This document shows, in pieces, positions 56,437 to 64,000 of a stretch of 64,000 bases of DNA (the stretch's first letter is position 1; every line of letters begins with the position of its first letter). Origin of the DNA: Pantoea ananatis LMG 2665 (GTDB lineage: Bacteria; Pseudomonadota; Gammaproteobacteria; Enterobacterales; Enterobacteriaceae); contig NZ_JMJJ01000004.1 in the NCBI RefSeq assembly GCF_000710035.2, forward strand, positions 434,001 to 498,000. The letters are read 5' to 3'. The notes under the pieces are model-generated. The model saw only the letters and a list, made by a program, of their open reading frames with translations, was not told the origin of the DNA and ran no database searches. Made by a program: the position numbers and the translations under genes.

Positions 56437-57399
56437 ATGAGCCAGATTTTTCAACGCACGAAAGCCCCGGCTAAGCTGCTCGGTACACCGTTGCAGCGCT
56501 GGGCAACGCGCATAAAAATGCAGCACGGGCGCAAGCTCGTCATTGCATTGCCTTACCTGTGGCTGATTCTATTTTTTCTGTTGCCGTTCCTGATTGTTTT
56601 AAAAATCAGCTTTGCGGATATTGCCCGTGCCATTCCGCCTTACACCGAGTTGGTCACCTGGGCTGACGATCAGCTGAGTCTGGTGTTGAATCTGGGCAAC
56701 TATGTCACGCTCAGTGAGGATCCGCTGTATATCGACGCCTATTTGCAGTCGTTAAAAGTGGCCGCGATCTCCACTGTCATCTGTCTGCTGATTGGTTATC
56801 CGCTGGCCTGGGCCGTCGCGCACAGTAAGTCCTCGATGCGGTCTGTCCTGCTGCTGCTGGTCATATTGCCGTCGTGGACGTCGTTCCTGGTGCGGGTTTA
56901 CGCCTGGATGGGGCTGCTGAACAATAACGGTATTCTTAATCGTTTTCTGATGTGGACAGGCGTGATCGATCATCCACTGGTGATCCTCTACACCAATACG
57001 GCGGTCTATATCGGGATTGTGTACTGCTATCTGCCGTTTATGGTCTTGCCCATCTATACCGCGCTGACGCGTATCGATTACTCGCTGGTGGAAGCCTCGC
57101 TGGACCTGGGCGCGCGCCCGCTGAAAACCTTCTTCAGCGTGATCGTGCCTCTGACCAAAGGCGGCATCATTGCCGGTTCCATGCTGGTGTTTATCCCGGC
57201 GGTCGGCGAGTACGTGATTCCCGAACTGCTGGGCGGACCGGACAGCATCATGATTGGCCGTATTCTCTGGCAGGAGTTCTTTAACAACCGCGACTGGCCC
57301 GTGGCCTCCGCGCTGGCGGTGATCATTTTGCTGATTTTGATCCTGCCGATTATCTGGTTCCATAAACATCAAAACCGAGAAATGGGAGAGAAGGGATGA
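56437..57399 (+). CDS. potH: Putrescine ABC transporter permease
   Basis: PotH forms the channel together with PotI. The 320-residue protein has six predicted membrane segments, an N-terminal PYLWLILFFLLPFLIVLKISF helix and the ATPase-contact loop EASLDLGARPLKTFFSVIVPLTKGGIIAG. A strong TAAGGAGG precedes the ATG. It overlaps potI by 4 bp. Confidence 0.96.
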   Translation: MSQIFQRTKAPAKLLGTPLQRWATRIKMQHGRKLVIALPYLWLILFFLLPFLIVLKISFADIARAIPPYTELVTWADDQLSLVLNLGNYVTLSEDPLYIDAYLQSLKVAAISTVICLLIGYPLAWAVAHSKSSMRSVLLLLVILPSWTSFLVRVYAWMGLLNNNGILNRFLMWTGVIDHPLVILYTNTAVYIGIVYCYLPFMVLPIYTALTRIDYSLVEASLDLGARPLKTFFSVIVPLTKGGIIAGSMLVFIPAVGEYVIPELLGGPDSIMIGRILWQEFFNNRDWPVASALAVIILLILILPIIWFHKHQNREMGEKG

Positions 57400-58241
57400 A
57401 TAATCTGCCAACGATCCGCTCTCCCTGGCGCACGGCGATTTTGGCCTGCTGCTTTATGTTTCTGTACGCGCCCATGCTGCTGCTGGTGGTTTACTCCTTT
57501 AACAGTTCCCAACTGGTTACGGTCTGGGAAGGGTTTTCATTTCACTGGTATCAGGTGCTGTTTCAGGACGATGCCATGATCGATGCGGTGCTGCTGAGCC
57601 TCACCATTGCCGCGCTTTCCGCCACCATGGCGGTGGTGCTGGGTACCATGGCGGCGGTGATCATCGTGCGGTTTGGGCGTTTTCGCGGCCATAACGGCTT
57701 TGCCTTTATGCTCACTGCACCGCTGGTCATGCCCGATGTGATTACCGGCCTGTCGCTGCTGTTGCTGTTTGTCGGGCTCGGCAATGCGCTGGGCTGGCCG
57801 ACAGAACGCGGTACGCTCACCATCTGGCTGGCGCACGTGACCTTCTGTACCGCTTACGTGGCGGTGGTGATCAATTCGCGCCTGCGCGAGTTGGACCGGT
57901 CAATTGAGGAAGCCGCAATGGATCTTGGCGCGACGCCGTTGAAGGTCTTCTTTGTGATCACGGTGCCGATGATTGCGCCGGCCATCGTGACCGGCTGGCT
58001 GCTGGCCTTTACCCTGTCACTGGATGACCTGGTGATTGCCAGCTTTGTGACCGGCCCGGGTGCCACCACCTTACCGATGGCGATTTTTGCCACGGTACGA
58101 CGTGGCGTTAATCCGGAGATCAACGCGCTGGCTTCCCTGATCCTGTTCGTTGTGGGCATCGTGGGCTTTATTGCCTGGCGCGTCATGGCACATGAAGAAA
58201 AACAGCGTTTAAGCGATATTCAGAAAGCGAAACGTGGCTGA
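57396..58241 (+). CDS. potI: Putrescine ABC transporter permease
   Basis: PotI is the second channel subunit. The 281-residue protein has six membrane segments, the family segment VVYSFNSSQLVTVWEGFSFHWYQ and the EAA loop EAAMDLGATPLKVFFVITVPMIAPAIVTG, then FTLSLDDLVIASFVTGPGATTLPM. It starts within the potH stop (ATGA) with GAGAGAAGGG upstream. Confidence 0.96.
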   Translation: MNNLPTIRSPWRTAILACCFMFLYAPMLLLVVYSFNSSQLVTVWEGFSFHWYQVLFQDDAMIDAVLLSLTIAALSATMAVVLGTMAAVIIVRFGRFRGHNGFAFMLTAPLVMPDVITGLSLLLLFVGLGNALGWPTERGTLTIWLAHVTFCTAYVAVVINSRLRELDRSIEEAAMDLGATPLKVFFVITVPMIAPAIVTGWLLAFTLSLDDLVIASFVTGPGATTLPMAIFATVRRGVNPEINALASLILFVVGIVGFIAWRVMAHEEKQRLSDIQKAKRG

Positions 58242-58270
58242 AATCCCCGACTTTTGCCATTCTATAGAAG

Positions 58271-58292
58271 GGCTGGTTAATCCAGCCTTTTT
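58271..58292 (+). terminator. Rho-independent terminator of potFGHI
   Basis: GGCTGG and CCAGCC form a 6-bp stem with a 5-nt loop followed by TTTTT, 30 bp after potI. Confidence 0.8.
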
Positions 58293-58315
58293 ATCGTCAT
58301 GGTGGAGTGAAAGAC

Positions 58316-58783
58316 ATGTCGGAAATGCTTAAACACGGCGCTGTTTTACCGGCTGCCCCGGTCCCCGTTACGGTGGCGGGCGTGGCGATTATCGCGACGC
58401 GCTGCCTGAGCGTGTTGATGCTGGCGAATGAACTGGGTTATACCGAGCTGGCCAACTTTGTCCATCGCAGTGCGCAGTCATGGGATTCCACGCTGATCTT
58501 CATCGCCAGCCAGGTCATTTTCTTATTTGAATTGCGCTGTGCCTTTACGCTGATGCGCGGAAGCAACCGGGGACGCTGGGGATTCGTGGCGGCGCAAATT
58601 GTGGTGCTGTTATATATGTTGATGGCCTCCACAGGCGGGATCTATCCGGAAATCTACAGTATTGCAGGTGAAAATAATCTGCAGATTATTCACCGCACGC
58701 TGCTGCAAAAACTGCCCGATCTGATGGTGTTATTACTGCTTTTTCTGCCCGCCAGCAGCCGCGCATTTTTCCGCAAGCGGTGA
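58316..58783 (+). CDS. ybjO: YbjO family inner-membrane protein
   Basis: The 155-residue protein has four predicted hydrophobic segments and corresponds in size and place to E. coli YbjO (162). It has VPVTVAGVAIIATRCLSVLMLANELG at the N-terminus, WDSTLIFIASQVIFLFELRCAF in the middle and PDLMVLLLLFLP near the end. The ATG at 58316 follows GGAGTGAAAGAC. Function unknown. Confidence 0.88.
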   Translation: MSEMLKHGAVLPAAPVPVTVAGVAIIATRCLSVLMLANELGYTELANFVHRSAQSWDSTLIFIASQVIFLFELRCAFTLMRGSNRGRWGFVAAQIVVLLYMLMASTGGIYPEIYSIAGENNLQIIHRTLLQKLPDLMVLLLLFLPASSRAFFRKR

Positions 58784-58831
58784 TACAATCGCGCTCCGCC
58801 AACCTTCCCGACAGTTAATACAGGCTTTACC

Positions 58832-59974
58832 ATGCACTGCGCGCTCTATGACGCTCACCGTTGCCGCTCTTGCCAGTGGCTTGAAAAACCCTATCCCCAG
58901 CAGCTTGATGATAAAGGGGCCCGGCTGAACCAACTGCTGGCCGCGTTTCCGGTTAAACAGTGGCTGCCGCCGGTAACCTCAGCGCAGCAAGGGTTCCGCA
59001 ATAAAGCAAAGATGGTGGTAAGCGGCAGCGTTGAGCGTCCGGTTTTCGGCATGGTGCAGCGCAACGGCGAGGCGACAGATCTTTGCGCATGTCCGCTCTA
59101 TCCCGACAGCTTTTCCCCGGTACTGGCGACCTTAAAACCCTTTATCGCGCGTGCCGGTTTAACGCCGTATAACATTGAACGTCAGCGCGGTGAACTGAAG
59201 TATTTGCTGCTCACCGAAAGTACCCAGGGCGGCATGATGCTGCGTTTTGTCCTGCGGTCGCACACCAAACTGACACAGCTGCGTAACGCCCTGCCGTGGC
59301 TACAGCAGCAACTCCCACAGCTAAAGGTCATTTCAGCCAACATACAGCCGGTGCATATGGCTATTCTGGAAGGGGACGAGGAGGTCGCATTGACATCCAC
59401 TCAGGCGCTGGCGGACGAGTTTAACGGCGTGCCGTTGTGGATTCGGCCACAAAGCTTTTTCCAGACCAATCCTCAGGTCGCCAGTGCGCTGTATGCGACG
59501 GCGCGCGACTGGGTACGTCAACTGCCGGTGACCAGCATGTGGGATCTGTTTTGCGGCGTGGGCGGATTTGGCCTGCATTGTGCCTCACCCACGTTAGCGC
59601 TTACCGGTATTGAGATCAGTCCCGAAGCCATCCAGTGCGCGCAGCGCTCTGCGCAGATGCTGGGTCTGAACAACGTCAGTTTTGCCGCACTGGATTCCAC
59701 CGCGTTTGCCACTGAGCGGGATAGTGTGCCACAGCTGGTGCTGGTGAATCCGCCGCGTCGCGGGATTGGGGAAGCGCTGTGTGATTATCTGAGCGCCATG
59801 GCGCCTGACTATGTGCTCTATTCAAGCTGCAATCCGCAGACCATGGCACAGGATATTGCCCGGCTGAAGGATTACGAGGTTACCCAGGTACAGCTGTTCG
59901 ATATGTTTCCGCACACGGCGCATTTTGAAGTGCTGACGCTACTGACGCGTCAACGGTCAGGCGGGCCAGCCTGA
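58832..59974 (+). CDS. rlmC: 23S rRNA (uracil747-C5)-methyltransferase
   Basis: RlmC methylates U747 of 23S rRNA using SAM. The 380-residue protein begins with the iron-sulfur cysteines ([17 protein letters not shown], with a fourth Cys in LCACPLYP). It contains the SAM site [15 protein letters not shown], the VNPPRRGIG motif and the catalytic cysteine in [13 protein letters not shown]. It follows ybjO closely and is convergent with artJ. Confidence 0.97.
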   Translation: MHCALYDAHRCRSCQWLEKPYPQQLDDKGARLNQLLAAFPVKQWLPPVTSAQQGFRNKAKMVVSGSVERPVFGMVQRNGEATDLCACPLYPDSFSPVLATLKPFIARAGLTPYNIERQRGELKYLLLTESTQGGMMLRFVLRSHTKLTQLRNALPWLQQQLPQLKVISANIQPVHMAILEGDEEVALTSTQALADEFNGVPLWIRPQSFFQTNPQVASALYATARDWVRQLPVTSMWDLFCGVGGFGLHCASPTLALTGIEISPEAIQCAQRSAQMLGLNNVSFAALDSTAFATERDSVPQLVLVNPPRRGIGEALCDYLSAMAPDYVLYSSCNPQTMAQDIARLKDYEVTQVQLFDMFPHTAHFEVLTLLTRQRSGGPA

Positions 59975-60036
59975 TCCTCTGCTGAACGGAGAAGAGTGCA
60001 GAACCGATCAGCAGATACGCCGCTGGCCCATGAGCG

Positions 60037-60768
60037 TTATTCAGGGAACCATTTCTGATTGATTTTCTGCCAACTGCCGTTGGCTTTCAGGGCCGCCAGC
60101 GCCTGATTAAATTTATCCCGCAGTGGGGCGTTACCTTTGCGCACCGCAATCCCCAGGCCGGTACCAAAGTACGCCGGGTCCGTAACGTGTTCACCGACGC
60201 TGGCCAGATCGTTGTTGGTTTTTAACCACTGATTGACAACTGCGCTGTCGCCAAATACGCCGTCAAGACGTCCGTTTTTCATGTCCAGAATCGCATTCTG
60301 ATAGCTGTCATACGCGACGACGTTGATTTCCGGATGCTTGTCCTGCAGATATTTCTGGTGCGTTGTACCGTTCTCAACGCCGATACGTTTGCCTTTCAGC
60401 GCATCAATAGCGGTAAATTTCCCTTTAGGCGCAATCACAATGGCGGAGTTCGCGTAATAGGGCTGAGTGAAGTCAACCTGCTTACTGCGTTCAGCGGTGA
60501 TATCCATACCGGCAATCACGGCGTCATAGCGGCGGAACTTAAGTGAGGGGATCAGGCTGTCAAAGGCCGTGTTGGTAAACGAGCATTCCGCTTTCATCTG
60601 TTCGCACAGCGCTTTCGCCAGATCGATGTCGAAACCGACAATCTGATTATCGCTGTTCAGCGATTCGAAAGGTGGGTAGGTGGCAGAGGTCGCGAAGCGA
60701 ATTTTCTCAGCAGCCTGAGCGCTTACGGCCAGGCTTACCAGTGCAGCGGCAATCATCCATTTTTTCAT
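60037..60768 (-). CDS. artJ: Arginine-binding periplasmic protein ArtJ
   Basis: ArtJ is the high-affinity arginine binding protein of the ArtPMQ importer. The 243-residue precursor has a signal peptide ending at SAQAAEK and family 3 motifs IRFATSATYPPFESLNSDNQIVGFDIDLAKALCEQM and SLIPSLKFRRYDAVIAGMDITAERSKQVDF. It is a paralogue of artI and stands as a separate unit 122 bp after artM, with two ARG-box-like sites upstream. ArtJ and ArtI were distinguished by position, as in E. coli. Confidence 0.94.
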   Translation of the reverse strand: MKKWMIAAALVSLAVSAQAAEKIRFATSATYPPFESLNSDNQIVGFDIDLAKALCEQMKAECSFTNTAFDSLIPSLKFRRYDAVIAGMDITAERSKQVDFTQPYYANSAIVIAPKGKFTAIDALKGKRIGVENGTTHQKYLQDKHPEINVVAYDSYQNAILDMKNGRLDGVFGDSAVVNQWLKTNNDLASVGEHVTDPAYFGTGLGIAVRKGNAPLRDKFNQALAALKANGSWQKINQKWFPE

Positions 60769-60827
60769 TACAGGCTCCCGTTAGCCATCAATAACACAGC
60801 AAGTGAATGCGCCAAACGATGCCAGTA

Positions 60828-60866
60828 AATGAATTTTTATGCAATAAATATGATTATAAAATTAAT
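60828..60866. promoter_or_regulatory. Pair of ARG boxes upstream of artJ
   Basis: The 18-mer at 60828-60845 has TGAAT-TTTT-ATGCA, one mismatch from the ArgR half-palindromes TGAAT/ATTCA. A weaker box (TGATT...AATTA) follows at 60849-60866. The spacing of 3 bp between the boxes is exactly the usual one for ArgR hexamer binding. Arginine repression of artJ via ArgR is known in E. coli. Confidence 0.7.
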
Positions 60867-60890
60867 CAGGCAGGTTGCCCTGCCTGCGGA

Positions 60891-61559
60891 TTAATTTCGC
60901 CGTTCGAACGCCAGGGCGCGTTTCTCGATCAGGCGCATCATAATGGTGAGCAGCCCGTTGACACAGAGGTAAATCAGCCCGGCAGCCGCGTAGACCGTGA
61001 CGTCATAGGTCCGGCCATACAGCAGTTGACCATGGCCCATGACCTCCATCAGCGTAATGGTAAACGCCAGGGATGTGCCCTTAAACACCAGCACCACTTC
61101 GTTGGAGTAAGAAGACAGGGCGCGCTTAAACGCATAAGGCAGCAAAATACGCAGGGTTTGCCGGGGCGTCATGCCCAGGGCTTCACAGGACTGCCACTGA
61201 CCAGCGGGAATGGCACGAACGGCGCCGTAGAACAGCTGAGTCGTGTAGGCCGCGCTGTTAAGCGACAGGGCCAGCATGGCGCAGAGCCAGGGCTGTGATA
61301 ACAGATGCCATAACCAGGGCAGCGTTTGCAGGCTGGGAAACTGGCCCGGCCCGTAGTAGATCAGGAAGATCTGCACCAGCAGCGGCGTGCCGGTAAACAG
61401 GGTAATAAAGCCTTTTACCAGCGGAGAAAACAGCGGGGTTTTCAAGGCCAGTACGATGGTAAAGAGCAGCGACAGCAGCAGCGCGGTTACGAGCGAGGCC
61501 GCGGTCAGGCTCAGGCTGGTGTTAAGCCCTTTAAGCAGTTCGGGTAGATAGCTCAGCAT
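60891..61559 (-). CDS. artM: Arginine ABC transporter permease ArtM
   Basis: ArtM is one of two permeases of the arginine importer. The 222-residue protein has about five membrane segments, TLFTGTPLLVQIFLIYYGPGQFPSL and the EAA loop QSCEALGMTPRQTLRILLPYAFKRALSSYSNE, ending LIEKRALAFERRN. Its start overlaps the artQ stop by one base. Last gene of artPIQM. Confidence 0.95.
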   Translation of the reverse strand: MLSYLPELLKGLNTSLSLTAASLVTALLLSLLFTIVLALKTPLFSPLVKGFITLFTGTPLLVQIFLIYYGPGQFPSLQTLPWLWHLLSQPWLCAMLALSLNSAAYTTQLFYGAVRAIPAGQWQSCEALGMTPRQTLRILLPYAFKRALSSYSNEVVLVFKGTSLAFTITLMEVMGHGQLLYGRTYDVTVYAAAGLIYLCVNGLLTIMMRLIEKRALAFERRN

Positions 61560-62275
61560 CAGCTGTTCCCCCGCTCAAAACGCGTGGTGCGCAGTTCAAT
61601 TCGGCGCAATACGGCCTGACTGAAAAGCGTGATCGCCAGATAAATGGCCGCCGCCACTAAAAACCAGGTGAAAGGCTCCTGGGTGCGGGTCGCGATACTT
61701 TTCGTCTGCAACATAAGATCGTTAACGCTAATCAGCGACACCAGCGCCGTATCCTTTAGCAAAACCAGCCACTGGTTTCCCAGGCCTGGCAAGGCATGGC
61801 GCCACATTTGCGGCATAATCAGACGAAAAAAAATCGCTGACTTTTTCATGCCGAGCGCCTGGCCGGATTCCCACTGTCCAATCGGGACGGCTTTCAGCGC
61901 GCCGCGCAGGGTTTGCGAAGCATAGGCCGCATAAAGCATGGCCAGAGCAATAACACCACAGAGGAACGGGCTAACGTCAAAGTTTTCAATGTGCATCTGA
62001 ACCGGCAGCCTAAACAGGCCGAAGTTCAGCGTAAAGCCGTCGGATAAGGTCAGCAGCAGCTGTGAGGCGCCGAAGTAGATAAACAGCACGACCAGGATTT
62101 CCGGCAGGCCGCGAATCAGCGTGACGAGCGTGGTTCCGATCCACGCCAGCGGCTTCAGTCGCAGTGACTCCCAGCCGGCAAAGATCATCGCCAGCACCAG
62201 GCCAGCGATGAGGGCACAAACAGCAAGGCCGACGGTCATGCCGGCGGCGCTTGCAAGCGGGATTATTTCATTCAT
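61559..62275 (-). CDS. artQ: Arginine ABC transporter permease ArtQ
   Basis: ArtQ pairs with ArtM. The 238-residue protein starts [33 protein letters not shown] and has [23 protein letters not shown] and the ATPase-contact loop [47 protein letters not shown]. It lies 6 bp after artI and overlaps artM by one base. Confidence 0.95.
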   Translation of the reverse strand: MNEIIPLASAAGMTVGLAVCALIAGLVLAMIFAGWESLRLKPLAWIGTTLVTLIRGLPEILVVLFIYFGASQLLLTLSDGFTLNFGLFRLPVQMHIENFDVSPFLCGVIALAMLYAAYASQTLRGALKAVPIGQWESGQALGMKKSAIFFRLIMPQMWRHALPGLGNQWLVLLKDTALVSLISVNDLMLQTKSIATRTQEPFTWFLVAAAIYLAITLFSQAVLRRIELRTTRFERGNS

Positions 62276-62281
62276 CAGAAA

Positions 62282-63013
62282 TTACTGCTGGAACCATTTG
62301 CTGTAGATGGTTTTGTAGGTGCCATCGGCTTTGATTTTGTCCAGGGCCGTGTTGAATTTGCTTTGCAGCTCGGTATTTCCCTGACGCACAGCAATGCCCA
62401 GACCGGTACCGAAATACGCTTTATCCGTTACTTTCTCACCCACCGGGGCCAGGTTAGCGTTCTGCTTCAGCCACTCGTTGACTACGGCGCTGTCACCAAA
62501 GACGGCATCGATGCGGCCATTTTTCAGATCCAGTACCGCATTCTGGTAGCTGTCGTAAGGCACCACGGTAATATCCGCGTGCTTGTCCGTCAGGTATTTT
62601 TGATGCGTGGTGCCATTCTGCACGCCGACGCGCTTGCCTTTCAGCGCCTCTACGCTCGCCACTTTGCCTTTCTGCGCAACGAAGATCGCCGAGTTGTCAT
62701 AGTAAGGTTTGCTGAACAGGACCTGCTTTTCACGTTCAGGGGTGATGTCCATGCCTGCCATCACCGCATCAAAGCGGCGGAATTTCAGGCTGGGGATCAG
62801 GCTGTCAAAGGCCTGGTTGGTGAATTTACAGGTCGCATCCATCTCTTTACACAGCGCATTAGCCAGATCGACATCAAAGCCCTGAATTTTGTTATTCGCA
62901 TCAACAAATTCAAAAGGAGGATAGGAAGCCTCAGTAGCAATACGAATGGTTTCGGCAGCGGAAGCGCTCAGACTTAATCCGGCAAGCAGTGCAGCAAGTA
63001 CGACTTTTTTCAT
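62282..63013 (-). CDS. artI: Arginine-type periplasmic binding protein ArtI
   Basis: ArtI is the operon-encoded binding protein of the Art system; its best ligand in E. coli is less well defined than that of ArtJ. The 243-residue precursor has a signal peptide MKKVVLAALLAGLSLSASAAE and closely resembles ArtJ of this window (same length, shared SLIPSLKFRRFDAVMAGMDITPEREKQVLF). The start at 63013 has AGGATGCTAAAA upstream; an ATG three codons earlier directly follows AGG and is less likely. Confidence 0.94.
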   Translation of the reverse strand: MKKVVLAALLAGLSLSASAAETIRIATEASYPPFEFVDANNKIQGFDVDLANALCKEMDATCKFTNQAFDSLIPSLKFRRFDAVMAGMDITPEREKQVLFSKPYYDNSAIFVAQKGKVASVEALKGKRVGVQNGTTHQKYLTDKHADITVVPYDSYQNAVLDLKNGRIDAVFGDSAVVNEWLKQNANLAPVGEKVTDKAYFGTGLGIAVRQGNTELQSKFNTALDKIKADGTYKTIYSKWFQQ

Positions 63014-63028
63014 TTTTAGCATCCTGAC

Positions 63029-63757
63029 TTAGTGCGAAAGATAATGTGCAAACGCCTCGGTTTGCGGCTGTGTAAAGCGGCTGGCATCGCCCTGTTCCAC
63101 AATATGACCGTTTTCCATGTACACCACACGGCTGGCCGTTTTACGCGCCACTTCCACCTCATGGGTCACGATCACCTGGGTAATCTGGGTCTGGGCCAGT
63201 TCGCGAATGATACTGACAATCTGTGCGGTGATTTCGGGGTCGAGCGCAGCGGTCGGTTCATCAAATAACAGGATCTGCGGCTCCATCATCAGCGCGCGGG
63301 CAATCGCAACACGTTGCTGCTGTCCGCCAGAGAGGTGCAGGGGAAAGCGGTCGCTGTAGCTGGTGAGACGCAGACGATCGAGCAGCTTGTCGGCTCGGGC
63401 CCGGGCATCGGCTTTGCTTAAGCCCAGTACACGGCAGGGCGCTTCCATCAGGTTTTGCAGTACCGTCAGATGGGGCCAGAGATTGTACTGCTGAAAAACC
63501 ATGCCTACGTTTTGGCGCAGCTCGCGTATTGCTGCCGTCGAAGGCGTTTTGCTGAAGTCGAAATCGTGACCTGCAATGTGCAACTGACCAGAGCGCGGGT
63601 GCTCAAGCAGATTCAGCACACGCAACAGCGAGCTTTTCCCTGCACCGCTTGGGCCAAGCAGCACCAGGGTTTCGCCTTGCGGACATTCCAGGTTAATGTC
63701 AAACAGCGCCTGATGAGCACCGTAGAAACAGTTAATCGCGTTTAGTTGAATACTCAT
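63029..63757 (-). CDS. artP: Arginine ABC transporter ATP-binding protein ArtP
   Basis: ArtP drives the arginine importer. The 242-residue protein has Walker [11 protein letters not shown]-loop [12 protein letters not shown], signature [15 protein letters not shown], Walker [15 protein letters not shown] and the switch His in VIVTHEVEV. The start [13 protein letters not shown] matches the family; a frame 16 codons longer would run over the ARG-box-like site. It leads artPIQM, with 15 bp to artI. Confidence 0.95.
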   Translation of the reverse strand: MSIQLNAINCFYGAHQALFDINLECPQGETLVLLGPSGAGKSSLLRVLNLLEHPRSGQLHIAGHDFDFSKTPSTAAIRELRQNVGMVFQQYNLWPHLTVLQNLMEAPCRVLGLSKADARARADKLLDRLRLTSYSDRFPLHLSGGQQQRVAIARALMMEPQILLFDEPTAALDPEITAQIVSIIRELAQTQITQVIVTHEVEVARKTASRVVYMENGHIVEQGDASRFTQPQTEAFAHYLSH

Positions 63758-63765
63758 GCGCCAAT

Positions 63766-63783
63766 TTTGAATAGCTATTAGTT
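63766..63783. promoter_or_regulatory. ARG-box-like site upstream of artP
   Basis: TGAAT-AGCT-ATTAG has one perfect arm and three of five bases of the other arm of the ArgR consensus. It lies 9 bp before the artP start. No clear partner box at 3-bp spacing is visible, so it is weaker evidence than at artJ. Confidence 0.4.
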
Positions 63784-63923
63784 TTGCGGATTTTAACGTC
63801 ACCAAAATAGTTATGCAATTAAGGTGGCTTAAAATTTACGAATAAGCGGTAAACACCCAAAAGATTAGCACAAGATGTTGTGAGGCGAACGGCGGGCATT
63901 TCTGGAAAGGCAGGCTGAATGCC

Positions 63924-63962
63924 GTCTGAACGCGTCCGGCGGTTAAGCCCGCGCGTTCAGAC
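63924..63962. repeat. Inverted repeat upstream of artPIQM
   Basis: GTCTGAACGCG (63924-63934) and CGCGTTCAGAC (63952-63962) form an 11-bp perfect stem with a 17-nt loop. It lies just after the end of the gene that runs into the window from the right, so it may be that gene's 3' hairpin, although no T-run follows. Confidence 0.6.
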
Positions 63963-63979
63963 GTGGAGGTAAAGGTTAT

Positions 63980-64000
63980 TTATTTTTTCGCCTTTTCAAG
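63980..64000 (-). CDS. Possible C-terminal codons of a minus-strand gene
   Basis: The last 21 bases read on the minus strand as six codons (Leu-Glu-Lys-Ala-Lys-Lys) and a TAA stop. In E. coli a lipoprotein gene, ybjP, lies upstream of artP on the same strand, so this could be its end. The fragment is too short to identify. Confidence 0.3.
   Translation of the reverse strand, partial: LEKAKK

Overview
The window comes from a Gram-negative gammaproteobacterium of the order Enterobacterales. The backbone (rlmF, glnHPQ, dps, rhtA, ompX, mntR, ybiR, ybiT, moeAB, iaaA-gsiABCD, rimO, yliI, dacC, ybjG, ybjL, ybjM, grxA, ybjC-nfsA-rimK-ybjN, potFGHI, ybjO, rlmC, artJ, artMQIP) runs in the Escherichia coli order around 17-19 min of that map, with protein lengths that match. 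Several E. coli genes of that stretch are absent (for example opgE, bssR, mdfA) and accessory blocks sit between backbone genes. A Pantoea/Erwinia-type relative is my best guess; this is inference from gene content, not a phylogeny.

Layout. 1-209: 3' end of a GudP/GarP-type sugar-acid MFS transporter. 308-8587: complete histidine utilisation cluster, hutH-hutU (-), hutC (+), hutD-hutF overlapping (-), hutI-hutG overlapping (+). It encodes the five-step, Pseudomonas-type route through formylglutamate (HutF plus N-formylglutamate amidohydrolase HutG). 9250-13865: an operon of a His/Glu-type ABC importer (binding protein, two permeases, ATPase) followed by a second histidase-like gene that lacks the MIO-forming Ala-Ser-Gly. 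13869-15923: flavin-reductase-like protein and an extended SDR / thioester-reductase-like protein. 16161-24712: rlmF, glnQPH, dps, rhtA, ompX, a MntS-like small protein divergent from mntR, and ybiR. 24855-30193: EmrAB-type tripartite efflux operon and an H-NS/StpA paralogue. 30517-45663: ybiT, moeBA, iaaA-gsiABCD with a DUF4385 gene, rimO, a CynT-like carbonic anhydrase, yliI and a HAD phosphatase. 45936-63757: dacC to artP. 63980-64000: probable last codons of another minus-strand gene.

Regulatory logic. The hutHU operon and the transporter operon share one promoter design. Each has a consensus sigma-54 -24/-12 promoter (3668-3683 minus; 9046-9061 plus). Each has a HutC-type TTGT..ACAA operator over the predicted start site, a second operator about 85-95 nt downstream, and NtrC-like 17-mers upstream. 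This predicts nitrogen-limitation activation by NtrC combined with HutC/urocanate derepression. It also places the transporter and the MIO-less paralogue inside the hut regulon. The glnHPQ operon carries its own sigma-54 promoter with two NtrC sites at about -108 and -139, which serves as an internal reference.

Main candidates for novelty are the MIO-less ammonia-lyase paralogue in the hut-regulated transport operon (12366-13865), the N-terminally extended Cys-rich MntS homologue (22711-22899), and the SDR gene with a tandem 11-bp repeat in its AT-rich upstream region (14701-15923). I saw no CRISPR array, insertion sequence, prophage, tRNA or rRNA.
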